A stretch of 64,000 nucleotides of DNA from Cyanobacteriota bacterium (GTDB taxonomy: Bacteria; Cyanobacteriota; Cyanobacteriia; PCC-6307; Cyanobiaceae): positions 1-64,000 of the forward strand of contig JAPLIB010000092.1 in the NCBI GenBank assembly GCA_026389335.1, read 5' to 3'. The notes under the pieces were generated by a model. The model was not told the origin of the DNA and did no database searches. It saw nothing but the letters and a program-made list of their open reading frames with translations. The translations under genes were made by a program, and so were the position numbers. How positions within the stretch are numbered: position 1 is the first letter of the stretch; each line of letters opens with the position of its first letter. Shown piece by piece: positions 36,219 through 44,189 of this stretch.

Positions 36219-37724
36219 ATGGCTTCTCTTCTTTTGGATTCTGCCCAGGCCGAGCTGCAGTGCCGCGAGTTTGATCTGGTTTTCCGCCTGTTTGATGCCG
36301 ATGGCGATGGTGAGATTTCCGTGGCGGAAACTGAGCGGGCCCTGGCCAACCTGGCCGGCAGTCTCTCCAGCGAAGCCGGTGCCGAGCTCCTGGAGCTGGC
36401 CCGTCAGCAGGGCCAGATCGACAGCCATCAATTCGCTGTCTGGGCCATGGGCCAGGGGGGCTTCGATCTCAGCCACAATCTGCGCGAAATCTTTGATCTG
36501 GTCGACAGTGACGGCAGCGGCTGCCTGAGCCTGGAGGAGATGGCGGTGATGCTCTCGGTGTTCGAAGACAGCCCCGATGCCCAGCGCCTCGAGGCCCTGA
36601 TGCGGTCCCATGACGCGGACGGCAGCGGCACCATCAGTTATGACGAATTTCTGAATGTGTTGCTCGGCAATGGCGACCTGGCCATCTCCCTGGCCGATCT
36701 CAAGCGCCTGAAGAAAACGCTGGTTCATTACAGCAGCAGCAACCGTTGCGCTCGGATCGGCCTGGTGGAGGTGGATTGTGATCTCGGCGCCGGCATCCCG
36801 GGGGCAGGCGCCGGCATCGAGATGCTCAAGCAGGCGGCCCAGCGCCAGAAGGATCTGCGCCGCATCCGCGATCAGCTGATCGAGGAGATCAGTCAGCAGC
36901 AGCAACCCCGGGCCCGCTCCAGTGAAACCAGCGGCGGTGGTGACAGCACCCCCCATGCCCGCCACATCAAGGTGATTGCCGAGGTGATGGGGCAGGCGGC
37001 CGAGCTGGTGGCCGCCACCCGCGAGCGCGGCCTGTTCCCGGTGGTACTGGCCGGCGACCATTCCACCGCCGCCGGCACGATCGCCGGCCTGCGCCGCGCC
37101 CATCCCGACAGCCGCATCGGCGTGGTGTGGATTGATGCCCATGCGGACATCCATTCGCCCTACACCACGCCCTCGGGCAACATGCACGGCATGCCGCTGG
37201 CGGTGGCCACCGGCCACGACAACGCCCATCACGCCATCAACGCGCCGGCCGCGGACACCACTGAATTGTGGTCCTGGTGCCAGAGCCTCACCGGCACTGG
37301 CACGCCGGCGATCCAGCTGCGTGATCTGATCTACGTCAGCGTCCGCGACACCGAACCGGCGGAGGAGGCGACGATCCGCGACCACGGACTGCCGATTGTG
37401 AGCACCGAAGAGGTGCGCCGCATCGGTGGGGAGGCGGCCGCCCGGCGCTGCCTCGACTACCTCGCCGACTGTGATCTGATCTATGTCAGCTTCGACGTTG
37501 ACAGCATGGATGCCACGGTGTTCAAGGGCACCGGCACGCCGGTGCTGGGCGGGCTCTGGGCCCATGAAGCCCTGGAGATCAACCGCACCCTGCTGCGTGA
37601 TCCGCGTGTCTGCTGCTGGGAGATCTGCGAGATCAACCCCCATCTCGACACACTCAATTCCCTGGCTGAGGTGTCGCTCGGCATCTATCAGGGCGTGCTG
37701 GAAGTGCTGGAGGAGCGGCTGTAG
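36219..37724 (+). CDS. Arginase/ureohydrolase-family enzyme with three N-terminal EF-hands
   Basis: A 501-aa fusion. Residues 26-37 (DADGDGEISVAE), 96-107 (DSDGSGCLSLEE) and 132-143 (DADGSGTISYDE) are three complete EF-hand loops with all calcium-ligand positions filled. Residues about 178-501 form a ureohydrolase: AGDHS (His281), WIDAHAD (Asp306, His308, Asp310), SGNMHGMPLA and SFDVDSMD (Asp426, Asp428), together the full binuclear manganese site. Arginase (arginine to ornithine plus urea) fits best because a urea transporter follows; agmatinase or guanidinase is not excluded. The ATG at 36219 is preferred to one at 36141. It is 235 bp after cheB on the same strand. Confidence 0.9.
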   Translation: MASLLLDSAQAELQCREFDLVFRLFDADGDGEISVAETERALANLAGSLSSEAGAELLELARQQGQIDSHQFAVWAMGQGGFDLSHNLREIFDLVDSDGSGCLSLEEMAVMLSVFEDSPDAQRLEALMRSHDADGSGTISYDEFLNVLLGNGDLAISLADLKRLKKTLVHYSSSNRCARIGLVEVDCDLGAGIPGAGAGIEMLKQAAQRQKDLRRIRDQLIEEISQQQQPRARSSETSGGGDSTPHARHIKVIAEVMGQAAELVAATRERGLFPVVLAGDHSTAAGTIAGLRRAHPDSRIGVVWIDAHADIHSPYTTPSGNMHGMPLAVATGHDNAHHAINAPAADTTELWSWCQSLTGTGTPAIQLRDLIYVSVRDTEPAEEATIRDHGLPIVSTEEVRRIGGEAAARRCLDYLADCDLIYVSFDVDSMDATVFKGTGTPVLGGLWAHEALEINRTLLRDPRVCCWEICEINPHLDTLNSLAEVSLGIYQGVLEVLEERL

Positions 37725-37733
37725 CTCATCGAG

Positions 37734-37757
37734 CACCAGCACCAGCACCAGCACCAG
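37734..37757 (+). repeat. Hexanucleotide repeat after the arginase-like gene
   Basis: Four perfect copies of CACCAG in the 135-bp gap between the EF-hand arginase and the EF-hand urea transporter. No terminator-like hairpin is obvious in this gap, so the two genes may be co-transcribed. Confidence 0.85.
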
Positions 37758-37859
37758 CGAGGCCTGGCCACGGTTTTTCTGCCGCGCTGTTGTCATGCCT
37801 CGCTGCGACGCAGCCGCGCTGGACATGGCCCATGCTTTTGCTCTCTGTCCGGCCGTGCC

Positions 37860-39512
37860 ATGTCCCCCGGTTCCCCCCCGCTGCCTGCCCACGAGCTGCT
37901 GCAGGGCTTTCTGGCCCCTGAGCCTGCGGCGCCGTCGCGGCTGGAGCGGCTCCTGCCCAGCAGCGGCACCCTGCCCGGCCTCACCCGTCTGGGGGGCCAT
38001 CACCCCCTGGCGCACACGCTCGTGGGCTGGTTGCGCAGCTGCGGCCAGGTGATCTTCATCAACAACCCACTCAGCGGTCTGCTGCTGTTGCTGGCACTGG
38101 CGTTGCAGTCGATCGGGGCCGCGGGGCTCACCCTGCTGGGCATCGTGGCGGCCCACCTCTGCGCCCGGGCCATCGGCGCCGATCGCCAGGCGCGGCGCAA
38201 CGGCATCTACGGCTTCAACGGCGCCCTGGTGGGCAGTGCGGTGGCGGCCCTGGCTGATCACGGCTCGGCGGCTCCCTCCCTGGGCTGGGTGTTGTTGACG
38301 CTGGTTGGGGCCGGCGTCACCACCCTGCTGGTGCATGGGCTGGGCCGCTGGCTGCTGCGCCGTTTCGGTCTGCCGCCGCTCACCCTGCCCTTCTGTCTGG
38401 TCACCTGGGCGCTGCTGCTGCTGGCTTCAGCTCTGGCTCACCCCCAGCTGAGCCTGCTGCAGGCCACCCAGCCAGAGGCGGTGAGGGGCCCGCTGCTGGC
38501 CCTGCTGCAGGCCTTGCCCAGGGGCTTCGGCCAGGTGTTCTTGTTACCGGGTTTGCTCAGCGGCGCGGTAGTGCTGCTGGCGGTGGCGATCGCTAGCCCC
38601 CTGGCGGCCCTGGTGGGCCTGGCCGGTGGCCTGGTGGGGGGTGTCACCGGCCTGCTGCTGGGGGCGCCGGCCGCAGCCGTGGCCCAGGGCCTGTGGAGCT
38701 ACAACGGCGTGCTGTCCGCCATCGCCGTGGCCGGGATTTTCTATCCCCTCAATCGCCTCAGCCTGCTCGCCGGGCTGGGGGCGGCGGCGCTCTCCAGCCT
38801 GTTGACCCTGCCGCTGGCGGCCTTGCTGGGCCTGCTCACGGGCGCGGCCCAGCCGTTGCCGCTGCTCACCGTGTCCTTCATCGTCGCCACCCTGCTGACG
38901 CTGTTGCTGCTGCGCCGGACCCAGCCGGCTCTGGTGCCGGTGGGCCTGCATTCGATTCTCACCCCGGAGGAGCATCGCCGCCGCTTTGATGTCGCCCGCC
39001 GCCTGATGCTCGATTTTCGCCGTCAGTTGCGCGGCTCCCTGGCCGGGGATCGCTATCCATCGCTGGTGGCCCAGGCTGAGCCGGCGCAGGTGGCGGAGCT
39101 GGAGGCGTTGTTTGCGTCGCTCGATCGAAACCACGACCACTGCCTCAGTGTGGCCGAACTGGCCAGGGGACTGGAGGGCAGCGCCGCGGGCCCCGGCGTG
39201 GGGGGTGAGGAGCTGGCGGCAGTGCTGGCGGCGATCGATCTCGACGGCGACGGCCGCGTTGATGCGGTGGAGTTCAGTGAGCTGATGCTGCGGCTGCGGC
39301 GCCTGCGTGCCGGTGAGGAGCGGCTCCTGCAGTACCTGCTGCCGATTGATGGCGATGGCAATGACTGTCTCGATCCGGCCGAACTGAACCGGCTGCTGCG
39401 CAGCGTCGGCCAGCCGCCCCTGGAGCCCCGGGAGCAGCACCACCTCTTCGGTGCTCAGGCCCAGCGGGGCCTGAGCTGGAAGCAGTTCATCGATCGCCTG
39501 CTGCTGATCTGA
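37860..39512 (+). CDS. Urea transporter (UT family) with three C-terminal EF-hands
   Basis: A 550-aa protein. Residues about 60-350 are the duplicated UT fold: QVIFINNPLSGLLLLLALAL and GIYGFNGALVG in the first half, and VFLLPGLLSG and LWSYNGVLSAIAVAG in the second. This is a passive channel-like urea carrier. From about residue 405 there are EF-hand loops at 422-433 (DRNHDHCLSVAE), 460-471 (DLDGDGRVDAVE) and 497-508 (DGDGNDCLDPAE). The first and third have Asn/His/Cys at some positions but keep the main acidic ligands. UT proteins normally have no EF-hands. Pairing with an EF-hand arginase implies coordinated urea production and passage under calcium control. Confidence 0.88.
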   Translation: MSPGSPPLPAHELLQGFLAPEPAAPSRLERLLPSSGTLPGLTRLGGHHPLAHTLVGWLRSCGQVIFINNPLSGLLLLLALALQSIGAAGLTLLGIVAAHLCARAIGADRQARRNGIYGFNGALVGSAVAALADHGSAAPSLGWVLLTLVGAGVTTLLVHGLGRWLLRRFGLPPLTLPFCLVTWALLLLASALAHPQLSLLQATQPEAVRGPLLALLQALPRGFGQVFLLPGLLSGAVVLLAVAIASPLAALVGLAGGLVGGVTGLLLGAPAAAVAQGLWSYNGVLSAIAVAGIFYPLNRLSLLAGLGAAALSSLLTLPLAALLGLLTGAAQPLPLLTVSFIVATLLTLLLLRRTQPALVPVGLHSILTPEEHRRRFDVARRLMLDFRRQLRGSLAGDRYPSLVAQAEPAQVAELEALFASLDRNHDHCLSVAELARGLEGSAAGPGVGGEELAAVLAAIDLDGDGRVDAVEFSELMLRLRRLRAGEERLLQYLLPIDGDGNDCLDPAELNRLLRSVGQPPLEPREQHHLFGAQAQRGLSWKQFIDRLLLI

Positions 39513-39588
39513 GTTCGGCTGGCCGGGGGCTGAGGGCGCAGGCACCAAGGGGCGACGCGGAATCCGCTCCCGACCTGCCTGCTCACAC

Positions 39589-39646
39589 GCTAATGAGAAT
39601 CGCTTGCAAAAAGCCGATCAGGCGGTTATGTTGCGAGACATTCTCA
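39589..39646. promoter_or_regulatory. Two Fur-like operator sequences upstream of the Crp-type gene
   Basis: GCTAATGAGAATCGCTTGC (39589-39607) matches 13 of 19 positions of the classical Fur box. TGCGAGACATTCTCA (39632-39646) has a perfect ATTCTCA half-site and a GAGA-CAT-TCTC core. Both lie 120-180 bp before the Crp-type gene, which abuts iron-transport genes. Binding is inferred only. Confidence 0.5.
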
Positions 39647-39647
39647 A

Positions 39648-39698
39648 CAAGTCGCCCTGGCTGTCAAGTCGCCTTGGCTGTCAAGTCGACTTTGCTGT
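39648..39698 (+). repeat. Three tandem 17-bp direct repeats upstream of the Crp-type gene
   Basis: Copies at 39648-39664, 39665-39681 and 39682-39698, of the form CAAGTCGCCCTGGCTGT with one to three mismatches. They directly follow the Fur-like site. They may be binding sites for a regulator or a slippage duplication. Confidence 0.85.
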
Positions 39699-39769
39699 TT
39701 GGCGCTCGCTGGTCTCGCTCCCTGGGCGATGGCCTTGCGGCGGTTTCTCCGTTGTCCTCTCCTGATCCC

Positions 39770-40363
39770 ATGAGCCTTCGTTGCCGGTCGTTCGATTCCC
39801 AGGCCATCGTGCGCCTGGCCGCCGGGCAGGCGTTGTTGATTGATCCGGCGCTGCGCCCCGCCGGCAGCACCCTCGAGGTGCTCGCAGGCGTGGCCCGAGT
39901 GTTCTGTCCCTGTGAGGAAACCGGCGGCATGACCCTGGCCTTCCTGCAGAGCGGCGACCATCTCTGCGGCGATCGCCTCTGTAGTGAAGGGGTGTGCGTG
40001 GAGGCGTTGACGCCCCTCAGCTTTCGCAGCGAGGCCGAACCGCTTCAGGGTCAGGGGTTTGATGCGGTCAATGAGTGGACATTGCAGTTGCTGCGCATCC
40101 GCCATCTCGGCAGTGCCGAGCAGCGGCTCCATGCCTTGCTCAGCCTGTTGGTGCGGCGTCTGGGCCGCCGCTGCGGCCCCTGGTGCGACCTGCCGTTCCG
40201 GCTCACCCATGACCGCCTCGCCGAGCTGATCGGCACCACCCGGGTGACCGCCACCCGCTTGATTTCGCGCATCCGCCAGGAGCAGTTGCTGGTGGTGCCC
40301 AGGGATCAGCCTGGTCTGCTGCTGGCCCCGGCTCTGGTGGAATCGGCGCCCCTGGCGGCCTGA
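39770..40363 (+). CDS. Crp/Fnr-family regulator with cysteine-rich sensor domain
   Basis: A 197-aa protein from the ATG at 39770. The N-terminal jelly-roll domain has six cysteines (about 5, 46, 48, 66, 71, 76) in VARVFCPCEETGGM and LCGDRLCSEGVC, more than cAMP- or 2-oxoglutarate-sensing members have. The C-terminal HTH is FRLTHDRLAELIGTTRVTATRLISRIR. Placement beside futB/futA and behind Fur-like sites suggests iron-linked control, possibly with metal or redox sensing; this is inference. The open frame extends 59 codons upstream through the operator region, so the longer start is unlikely. The 3' end overlaps futB by 58 bp, convergently. Confidence 0.83.
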   Translation: MSLRCRSFDSQAIVRLAAGQALLIDPALRPAGSTLEVLAGVARVFCPCEETGGMTLAFLQSGDHLCGDRLCSEGVCVEALTPLSFRSEAEPLQGQGFDAVNEWTLQLLRIRHLGSAEQRLHALLSLLVRRLGRRCGPWCDLPFRLTHDRLAELIGTTRVTATRLISRIRQEQLLVVPRDQPGLLLAPALVESAPLAA

Positions 40364-41931
40364 TCGAGGCCCGGCATCAGGGCCAGGGAGGCGGCCAGGC
40401 CCAGCAGCAGGATCAGCAGCGCCGGCAGCAGCGCTGCCCCCACCCGCTCATCGCTGGCGTACTGATACACCCGCACGGCCAAGGTGTCGAAATCGAAGGG
40501 GCGCAGGGCGAAGGTGAGCGGCAGCTCCTTCACCACATCCACAAACACCAGCAGGCCCCCCACCAGCAGCGGCCCTCGCAGCAGCGGCAGCTGCACCCGC
40601 CGTGCCGCGCTGCTCCAGCTGCAACCCAGCCCGGTGGCGGCTTCATCCAGGTTGGGGGGGATGCGCTCCAGGGCGGCATCGAGACCCTGCTTGGAGACGG
40701 CCAGAAAGCGATCGCCATAGCCCCACACCAGCAGCAGCAGGGGGCTGAGCTGTAGCGGGCCGCCCAGCAGCAGCAGGGCCAGGGCGAGCACCGCCCCCGG
40801 CAGGGCGTAGCCCATGCCAGCCACGAAGCTGAGTCGCTGCAGGGCGGCCAAGGGAATCCAGCGATGGGCCAAGCTGAGGATCAGGGCCAGGGCCGTGGTG
40901 ATCAGGGCCGCCCCCAGCCCCAGCCCCAGGCTGCGCAAGCTGAGTCCCACCAGTTCGGCGCTCGATTCCCCCTGCAACTGGTCCCAGCTGAGGCCGGCCC
41001 AGAGCAGGGGCAGGCCGAGGCTGGCCAGGGGCGGCAGGGCGGTGAGCAGCTGGGCCGCCAGGGCGCGCCAGCCTTGCAGCTGCCAGCCCTGGCTGCTGTC
41101 GCCCCCGCCGCCCAGGCTCCAGCGGCGGCTGCGGCGCCGCAGTTGCTGTTCGGCCGCCACCAGCAGACTCACCAGCACCAGGGCCACCAGCGCCAGTCCC
41201 ACTGCTCCCTGGGGATCGCCCTGGCTCTGCCAGCGCTGCAGGATGCCGCCCGACAGGGTCGGCACGCCCAGCAGTTCGACCGCCCCCAGGTCGTTCACCA
41301 CCTCCATGGCGCTCAAGGCGACGCCGGCGCCGATGGCGGGCAGCGCCATCGGCAGGGCCACCCGGCGGAAGCTTCCCCAGGGGCCCACCCCCAGGCTGAG
41401 ACTGGCTTCCAGCAGGCGGCGACCGCTGTTGGCGAAACTTTCTGTCGCCAGCAGAAACACATAGCTGTAGGTGCTCAGGGTGAGCACGGCGATCGCCCAG
41501 CCGCGGCCCCCGATCGGGTGATCCCAGCGGCTGCCCAGATCGATCAGGGTGGCGGCCAGCAGATAGGCCGGTGTGGCCAGGGGCAGCAGCTGGGCGATGC
41601 GCAGCCAGCGACGCCCCCCGAAGCGGCAGTTGGCGCAGAGCCAGCCGTTGGCGGTGCCCAGCAGCGCGCCGGCCAGGCCAACGCCGATCACCAGGCTCAA
41701 GGTGCTGGCCAGCGGCTCCAGGCCTGCTGCCCCCAGCCCCAGGGCCTCGCCGCGACCCTGGGCGGCGAACAGCACCAGAGCCAGCACGGGCAGCAGGGCC
41801 AGCAGGGCCACGGCCAGTGCCAGAGCCAGCAGCGTGCTGCGGCCGGCCAGGGCGGGCGCGAGTCCGCTGGGCCCCGTGCCGAGGCGGTCGGCAAGGCTGG
41901 GTCTGCTCGCGGTGCCGCGGCTCACTGCCAT
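40306..41931 (-). CDS. futB: Iron(III) ABC transporter permease FutB
   Basis: A 541-aa permease with about twelve helices and two BPD-type domains, each with an EAA-like loop (EASLSLGVGPWGSFRRVALP and DEAATGLGCSWSSAARRVQLP), as in FbpB/SfuB/FutB. It moves ferric iron across the inner membrane with FutA and an ATPase (FutC), not found in this window. Its start overlaps the futA stop by 10 bp, so the order futA-futB on the minus strand is one operon. Confidence 0.9.
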   Translation of the reverse strand: MAVSRGTASRPSLADRLGTGPSGLAPALAGRSTLLALALAVALLALLPVLALVLFAAQGRGEALGLGAAGLEPLASTLSLVIGVGLAGALLGTANGWLCANCRFGGRRWLRIAQLLPLATPAYLLAATLIDLGSRWDHPIGGRGWAIAVLTLSTYSYVFLLATESFANSGRRLLEASLSLGVGPWGSFRRVALPMALPAIGAGVALSAMEVVNDLGAVELLGVPTLSGGILQRWQSQGDPQGAVGLALVALVLVSLLVAAEQQLRRRSRRWSLGGGGDSSQGWQLQGWRALAAQLLTALPPLASLGLPLLWAGLSWDQLQGESSAELVGLSLRSLGLGLGAALITTALALILSLAHRWIPLAALQRLSFVAGMGYALPGAVLALALLLLGGPLQLSPLLLLVWGYGDRFLAVSKQGLDAALERIPPNLDEAATGLGCSWSSAARRVQLPLLRGPLLVGGLLVFVDVVKELPLTFALRPFDFDTLAVRVYQYASDERVGAALLPALLILLLGLAASLALMPGLDQAARGADSTRAGASSRPG

Positions 41932-43148
41932 CCGGCGGTCCGCATCAGGCTGACGGCCTCTTTATTGCGCGCCCCCATCGCTTCGGCCGATACCCCATCG
42001 GCGCGGAACGGCCCGAAGCTCTTGAGGATCGGATTGGCGCCGCTGCCGGTGAGCGGGTATTCGTTGTTCGCCTCGGCATAGCCATGGCCGCCGCTGGGTG
42101 AGGCCAGAAACTCGATCAGCTGGCGAGCGGCCTGCGGATGGCGGGAGCTGGTGGTGACGCCGGCGCCGCTGATGTTGACGTGGGCCGGATCGGGCAGGAT
42201 CACCCGCAGCTGCCGGGCTGCGGCCTGGTCGTCGGCACCGGCCTTGCCGGCGAGCATGCGAGCCACGTAGTAGGTGTTCACCAGGCCGACGCCGCAGCGG
42301 CCCTTGCCCACGGCCCGGGCCAGGGGAATGTCGGCGGTGAAGAACGGCTGGCTGACATTGGCCACCAGGCTCTGAACCCAGGCTTTGGTGGCGGCCTCAC
42401 CCCGCTGGATCAGCTGGTCGGCCACCAGGGACTGGTTGTAGACGCTGAGGCTGTTGCGCAGGCATAGCTTGCCCCGCAGCGCCGGGCTGGCCAAATCGGC
42501 ATAGCTGCGGATGCTCTGCGGCGGCACCAGAGCGGGGTTGACCACCACGGCACGCACGCGGCGGGTGAGCGCGAACCAGCGCTGCTGGGAATCACGCAGG
42601 TGGACGGGTACATCGCGGCGCAAGGCGGCCGAATCGATCGGGCGGAACAGGCCCGCCTCGGCGGCCTTGGCCAGGCGGGCGGCATCCACCAGCACCAGGA
42701 CATCCGCCGGGCTGCGGCTGCCTTCGTTGCGCAGCCGCTCGATCAGGGCATCGTCCTTGCCCTCCAGCAACTTCACCTGGATGCCGGTGCGGGCCTCGAA
42801 TTGCCGGTAGAGCTGCTGGTCGGTGTTGTAGTGGCGGCCGGAGTACACCCCCAGGCTGACGGTCTCAGGCCGCTGCGGGCCGCAGCCCGTGAGCAGCACC
42901 CCCACCAGCAGGCTGCTGGCCAAGGCCCCAGACCGGGAACCGCCTCGGGCCAGCCACGGCTGTTGGTGTTGAACGGGCTGTTGGTGTTGAGCGGGCTGTT
43001 GGTGTTGAACCGGCTGTTGATGGCGAACTGGCTGTTGGTGACCAACATCCCTTGGATGGCGAACCAGCTGGGTCCGCAACCGGCTGAAAAGGAGAGGCGG
43101 GCTGATCGGCATGGGGAGTTGCGGCGCTGCCATGGCAGACGAACTCAC
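41922..43148 (-). CDS. futA: Iron(III) ABC transporter substrate-binding lipoprotein FutA
   Basis: A periplasmic ferric-binding protein of the FbpA/IdiA/FutA family. The lipobox is LLTGC (about residues 86-90), followed by SLGVYSGRHYNTDQQLY. Conserved tyrosines are in YSGRHY and NTYYVARM; PADVLVLVDAARL and GAGVTTSSRHPQAA complete the fold. The encoded N-terminus before the lipoprotein signal holds five repeats of a hexapeptide like HQQPVQ, from an 18-bp DNA repeat. This is odd before a signal peptide, so the true start may be uncertain or the export signal non-standard. An A+T-rich stretch at 43290-43320 may hold the promoter. Confidence 0.88.
   Translation of the reverse strand: MSSSAMAAPQLPMPISPPLLFSRLRTQLVRHPRDVGHQQPVRHQQPVQHQQPAQHQQPVQHQQPWLARGGSRSGALASSLLVGVLLTGCGPQRPETVSLGVYSGRHYNTDQQLYRQFEARTGIQVKLLEGKDDALIERLRNEGSRSPADVLVLVDAARLAKAAEAGLFRPIDSAALRRDVPVHLRDSQQRWFALTRRVRAVVVNPALVPPQSIRSYADLASPALRGKLCLRNSLSVYNQSLVADQLIQRGEAATKAWVQSLVANVSQPFFTADIPLARAVGKGRCGVGLVNTYYVARMLAGKAGADDQAAARQLRVILPDPAHVNISGAGVTTSSRHPQAARQLIEFLASPSGGHGYAEANNEYPLTGSGANPILKSFGPFRADGVSAEAMGARNKEAVSLMRTAGWQ
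42960..43049 (-). repeat. 18-bp tandem repeat at the 5' end of futA
   Basis: Five units of 18 bp (plus strand CTGTTGGTGTTGAACGGG and variants) at 42960, 42978, 42996, 43014 and 43032, the last two diverged. They encode HQQPVQ-like hexapeptides in the futA frame and leave a second frame open with SxFNTN-like repeats. Confidence 0.9.
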
Positions 43149-43362
43149 CGGAAGTTAGGGCTCAGAGCCGCCGTCAGGACGGGACGATGAGGCGGATGAC
43201 TGTGCGAAATGGCACCATCTCTCGAGCCGCTGCCTTGCCAGCATCGAACTTGAAACCTGGTGTTCAGGGCTGAAAACCAGGACTAGCTGGCAAATTACCA
43301 GTTTTATTTAATATTTGGGATGGGGCGGTGAGGCTCAGCCCAGCCAAGCGATCGCCACCCGA

Positions 43363-43506
43363 TCAACGATGGCGGCGTACCGGAATCGGCACAAGGGTGG
43401 GCTGCATCAAGCCGCCACCACCGTTGTCATCGTCGGAATCGAAACCCAGCCAGATGATCAGGCCCAGGATGCCGAAGAATCCCGCAAGCAGAACGAGTTC
43501 ACTCAT
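43363..43506 (-). CDS. 47-residue single-pass membrane peptide
   Basis: Short frame beginning MSELVLLAGFFGILGLIIWL, then an acidic SDDD stretch, a GGGG linker and a basic C-terminus ending VPIPVRRHR. This gives one membrane helix (about residues 3-21) with an acidic-then-basic tail. Organised sequence and a normal stop argue for a real gene; I do not recognise a family. It lies 80 bp beyond hupE on the same strand, so it could be the distal gene of the hupE transcript. Confidence 0.55.
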   Translation of the reverse strand: MSELVLLAGFFGILGLIIWLGFDSDDDNGGGGLMQPTLVPIPVRRHR

Positions 43507-43586
43507 GGGCTTCTTGCAGGTCGGCCTAACCTAACCGGGATCTGCGGATCCGGTGTCACGATCGCCACCGCCACCGCTGCCGGTTT

Positions 43587-44189
43587 TCACCCCAGCGGCA
43601 CCAGGGCCAGCAGGCCGCCACCGACACCCAGCACCCCGCCCAGCACCACGGCCAGCCGCGAGAGCCAGACCGCGGGCAGGCGCTTCAGCACGACCATCGA
43701 GAGCACCACCACCGCCACCGAACTGGTGCCGGATCCCAGCCACCAGGCCAGGTCGCCCGTGCTCGCCTGGGCATGCAGCAGGGCGTGGATGGCGACGCCA
43801 GCGGCGATCACGCTGCCCGGCAGGGCCAGGTGGGCTGGGCGATCGGCCCCCTGGGGACGGTGCCGCCACAACAGCAGACCCACAGCCGAGACCGCCAGGG
43901 CGGCGAGCACTTCGGCCTGGGGCAAACCGCCCCCGCAGGCTCCGAAGACGCCGCCCACGAGGGCGCCCCCGAGGGCGAACAGCAGCAGGGAGCCATCGAT
44001 GGCGCTGGCGGCAGCTCCCACCCCCACCAACAACAGCAGATGGTCGAGGCCCAGCAGGGGATGGAGTCCACCAGCCAGCAGGCCGCCGGTGGCCAGGCCA
44101 TGGGCAGCGGCCGGCAGGGCTGACAGCAGGCTGAGGCCAAAACCAGCGGCGAGGGCCAGCAGAGGCGAGCGGGAGGGGGCTTTGATCAC
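43587..44189 (-). CDS. hupE: HupE/UreJ-type nickel (cobalt) permease
   Basis: A 200-aa membrane protein with a signal-like first helix (ALAAGFGLSLLSALPAAAHG), the metal motif HPLLGLDHLLLL (HPLxGxDH) and about six further helices. Family members import nickel for hydrogenase, urease or nickel superoxide dismutase. None of those clients is in the window, though larC also needs nickel. The GTG at 44189 is preferred because it gives a standard signal sequence. A perfect 18-bp inverted repeat lies 47-99 bp upstream. Confidence 0.85.
   Translation of the reverse strand: MIKAPSRSPLLALAAGFGLSLLSALPAAAHGLATGGLLAGGLHPLLGLDHLLLLVGVGAAASAIDGSLLLFALGGALVGGVFGACGGGLPQAEVLAALAVSAVGLLLWRHRPQGADRPAHLALPGSVIAAGVAIHALLHAQASTGDLAWWLGSGTSSVAVVVLSMVVLKRLPAVWLSRLAVVLGGVLGVGGGLLALVPLG

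Noticed and set aside
39648-39698. CRISPR-like short repeat array
   Set aside because: The 17-bp units are adjacent without spacers, and no cas genes are present. The same holds for the other tandem repeats in the window.
43291-43316. Rho-independent terminator (CTGG-CAAATTA-CCAG followed by TTTTATTT)
   Set aside because: The stem has only 4 bp, and no plus-strand gene precedes it. The A+T-rich stretch is more likely part of the futA promoter region.
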